Source: Actinomycetes bacterium (GTDB lineage Bacteria; Actinomycetota; Actinomycetes; Streptosporangiales; Streptosporangiaceae). Taken from it: a stretch of 7,042 nt of DNA. The position numbers were made by a program, and so were the translations under genes. A model generated the notes under the pieces. The model did no database searches, was not told the DNA's origin, and saw only the letters and a program-made list of their open reading frames with translations. The DNA lies in NCBI GenBank assembly GCA_023425615.1, contig JAFACJ010000841.1:1-7042 (forward strand), in the 5' to 3' direction. Of this stretch, positions 5,480-7,042 are shown piece by piece; position 1 is the first letter of the stretch, and the number at the start of each line of letters is the position of its first letter.

Positions 5480-7042
5480 TCAGATCGGCAGCGGCGCGGC
5501 CGAGCCGCGGTCCGCTCCCGCGCCGCCGGGCTCCGTGCGGCGTGCGACGAAGAGGTGGAGACCGGTCGCGGCCAGCGGCCGGTCCTGCCCCGGCAGGGTG
5601 AACCACGGGCGCAGGGCGGCCCGCTCCAGCTCCTCCTGCCACTCCTCGCGGGTGAGGAAGATCCGGTCGTCGCCGGCCCGCGGGTCGACCGGATCCAAGC
5701 GTTCCCGGCCGGCCGGGGCGGACATGAGGAACTGCATCGAGGTCAGGATCGAGTGCAGCTCCCGGCTCGTCTCGACGAAGACGAACAGCCCGCCCGGCGC
5801 CAGCAGCCCTCCCAGCTCCGACAGGGTGGTCCTGATGTTGCGGGCGTTGTGCAGCACGTTCGCCGACAGCACCACGTCCAGAGAGCCGGGTGGGACCCCT
5901 TGCCCGAGCGGGTCGTCGTTGATGTCGAAGAGCCCGAAACGAACCCCCGGGAGGTGCCCGAAACGCTCCCGGCCCAACGACAGGAAGTAGCGGGACACGT
6001 CGGTGAAGTAATAGTCGATCTCCTCTCCGGCCAGTGCGTTCAGGGCGTCCGTGGTGGTGCCACCGACTCCCGCGCCCAGCTCCAGAACGCGCAGCGGTCG
6101 GTCTTGCGGCGTGTGCTCGCGGGCCCAGCGCATCACCTCGGCGACTCCGGCGTTGAGGTACCGGTTGACGGTGTTCTCCCGGTAGGCGCCGTCGGCGGTC
6201 TTCGGGTCCTCGAACAGCAGGGACTGAAGCGTCAGCTCGTCCCGCAGCAGCTCGGGCAGCCGGGCCATGGCCGACAGCATGAACCGGGTGGTCTCGGCCG
6301 GGTAGCCGAGGAGCTCCCCCTCTTCGACCAGACCAGTGGTGGCGACCGGGCCCGGTTCTCCTTCCGCCGCCAGGACGGCGAGCCAGCGCCGCAAAATCCA
6401 GCGGTGCCGGTCAGCGACGCCCAGCGCCGCGGCGACCTCCTCCTCGAGCCGGGTCTCACCCGCCGGACGCAAAGTGGCCGCCATCGCCGCCAGGGCGGCC
6501 TCGTCCAGACGGCGCAGGAACCCCGGCAACGCCCTGGCCCGTTCCGGGTCGACCGCGGCCTGCGCCCGGGCGTCGGCCCGCTCCGGCAGGCCGGGCGGGA
6601 GGACGGCCACCGGAACCGGGTGACGCAGCACGGCACGCGACACCTCGCTCAGGCGACGCTCCACGAACGCGCTCAGCGGGTCGTGGGCGGTGCCCGATCC
6701 TGGACATTCCGCCACGGGATGGGGTGCCGCCTCCGCGGGCGCCACCAACGCGAGGCGGGCGGGATCGGAGGGGTCGGCGACCACCGCGGCGCGGCCCGCA
6801 GACAGGTCGCGCAGCCGTCGTGGGGTCACCGCGTCCGGTCCTGGCGCCAGCAGCGCGTTGGGGATGCCCTCGACGCGGACCGGTCCCTGCGCGAGCCGCT
6901 CCTTGAGCGTGCTCTCGCCGGTCCATGACACGATGGGGACGGCCTCCCGCGGCGGCGAATCGACCTGGAGAACCGCATCGAACCGGTAGCGGGTGAGTTC
7001 GGTGTCGTCCGTCATCGTCTTGGGGTGCACGCTCATGTGGAC
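5480..7042 (-). CDS. NRPS-type protein, C-terminal part: methyltransferase tail, degenerate adenylation C-terminus, second methyltransferase domain (5' partial)
   Basis: The frame is open through the right edge. The first ATG in it (7036) opens a segment that looks internal, so the gene probably begins outside; residues count from that ATG. Residues 1-110 resemble the tail of NRPS-embedded N-methyltransferases: ELTRYRFDAVL at 13-23, VRVEGIPNALLA at 53-64 and VTPRRLRDL at 70-78. Residues 117-160 resemble an adenylation-domain C-terminus (HDPLSAFVERRL, then VPVAVLPPGLPERADA), but the catalytic NGK lysine motif is absent. Residues 165-500 form a complete methyltransferase domain of the PchE/PchF/HMWP type: a helical lid with LRRLDEAALAAMAATLR (173-189) and RHRWILRRWLAVL (210-222), motif I VLELGAGVGGT (317-327), FTDVS (344-348), FDIND (370-374), ANVLHN (392-397) and LLAPGGLFVFVET (411-423). 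No carrier protein or thioesterase follows; the last 18 residues are low-complexity. It likely methylates a carrier-bound intermediate, on N or C. Confidence 0.8.
   Translation of the reverse strand, partial: VHMSVHPKTMTDDTELTRYRFDAVLQVDSPPREAVPIVSWTGESTLKERLAQGPVRVEGIPNALLAPGPDAVTPRRLRDLSAGRAAVVADPSDPARLALVAPAEAAPHPVAECPGSGTAHDPLSAFVERRLSEVSRAVLRHPVPVAVLPPGLPERADARAQAAVDPERARALPGFLRRLDEAALAAMAATLRPAGETRLEEEVAAALGVADRHRWILRRWLAVLAAEGEPGPVATTGLVEEGELLGYPAETTRFMLSAMARLPELLRDELTLQSLLFEDPKTADGAYRENTVNRYLNAGVAEVMRWAREHTPQDRPLRVLELGAGVGGTTTDALNALAGEEIDYYFTDVSRYFLSLGRERFGHLPGVRFGLFDINDDPLGQGVPPGSLDVVLSANVLHNARNIRTTLSELGGLLAPGGLFVFVETSRELHSILTSMQFLMSAPAGRERLDPVDPRAGDDRIFLTREEWQEELERAALRPWFTLPGQDRPLAATGLHLFVARRTEPGGAGADRGSAAPLPI

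Noticed and set aside
5461..5482. Direct repeat AAGGTCA x2 with 15-base spacing
   Set aside because: Two 7-mers, one overlapping a stop codon, are too little to call an operator. Noted in the gap entry only.
5468..6928. Long + strand open frame opposite the right-hand NRPS-type gene
   Set aside because: No recognisable domain, biased composition, and it runs against a protein with full methyltransferase motifs.

Overview
The window is very GC-rich DNA with G/C-dominated third codon positions and GTG and TTG start codons alongside ATG. This fits an actinomycete (Streptomyces- or Streptosporangiales-like); the sequence does not name a genus. It is an internal slice of a nonribosomal peptide synthetase (NRPS) cluster of the thiazoline/oxazoline type, and both edges cut through synthetase genes. 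I see no tRNA, rRNA, CRISPR array, insertion sequence, transport gene or regulator gene.

Left block, + strand, 1-3283. The 3' end of an NRPS gene encodes a heterocyclization (Cy)-type condensation domain and a peptidyl carrier protein (PCP). Its stop overlaps (GTGA) the start of a saccharopine-dehydrogenase-like NAD(P)H reductase gene, and a class I SAM methyltransferase gene follows 15 bases later. The tight spacing indicates one translationally coupled operon: a terminal Cy-PCP module plus two tailoring enzymes acting in trans.

Middle block, 3286-4976. A type II thioesterase on the - strand ends two bases from the methyltransferase stop. It is divergent, with about 41 bases between start codons, from a thioredoxin-reductase-like flavoprotein on the + strand. 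The flavoprotein keeps a CPFC redox pair but appears to have lost the NAD(P)H-binding glycines, which suggests a dithiol-oxidase type enzyme.

Right block, - strand, 4977-7042. The C-terminal part of a second NRPS-type protein enters from the right edge. It carries the tail of an embedded N-methyltransferase, a worn adenylation-domain C-terminal remnant, and a complete second methyltransferase domain of the pyochelin/yersiniabactin synthetase type, then stops without a carrier protein or thioesterase. Downstream lies a broken LCMT/TcmP-like O-methyltransferase gene whose recognisable pieces fall in all three reading frames.

As a working model, the cluster makes a cysteine/serine-derived heterocyclic peptide that is methylated, reduced and redox-tailored, with the thioesterase removing misloaded acyl groups from carrier proteins. 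The most unusual points are the Cy domain with substitutions in most of its signature motifs, the saccharopine-dehydrogenase-like reductase coupled to it, the flavoprotein without an obvious NAD(P)H site, the odd methyltransferase architecture on the right, and the decayed methyltransferase gene. The product cannot be named from this window.
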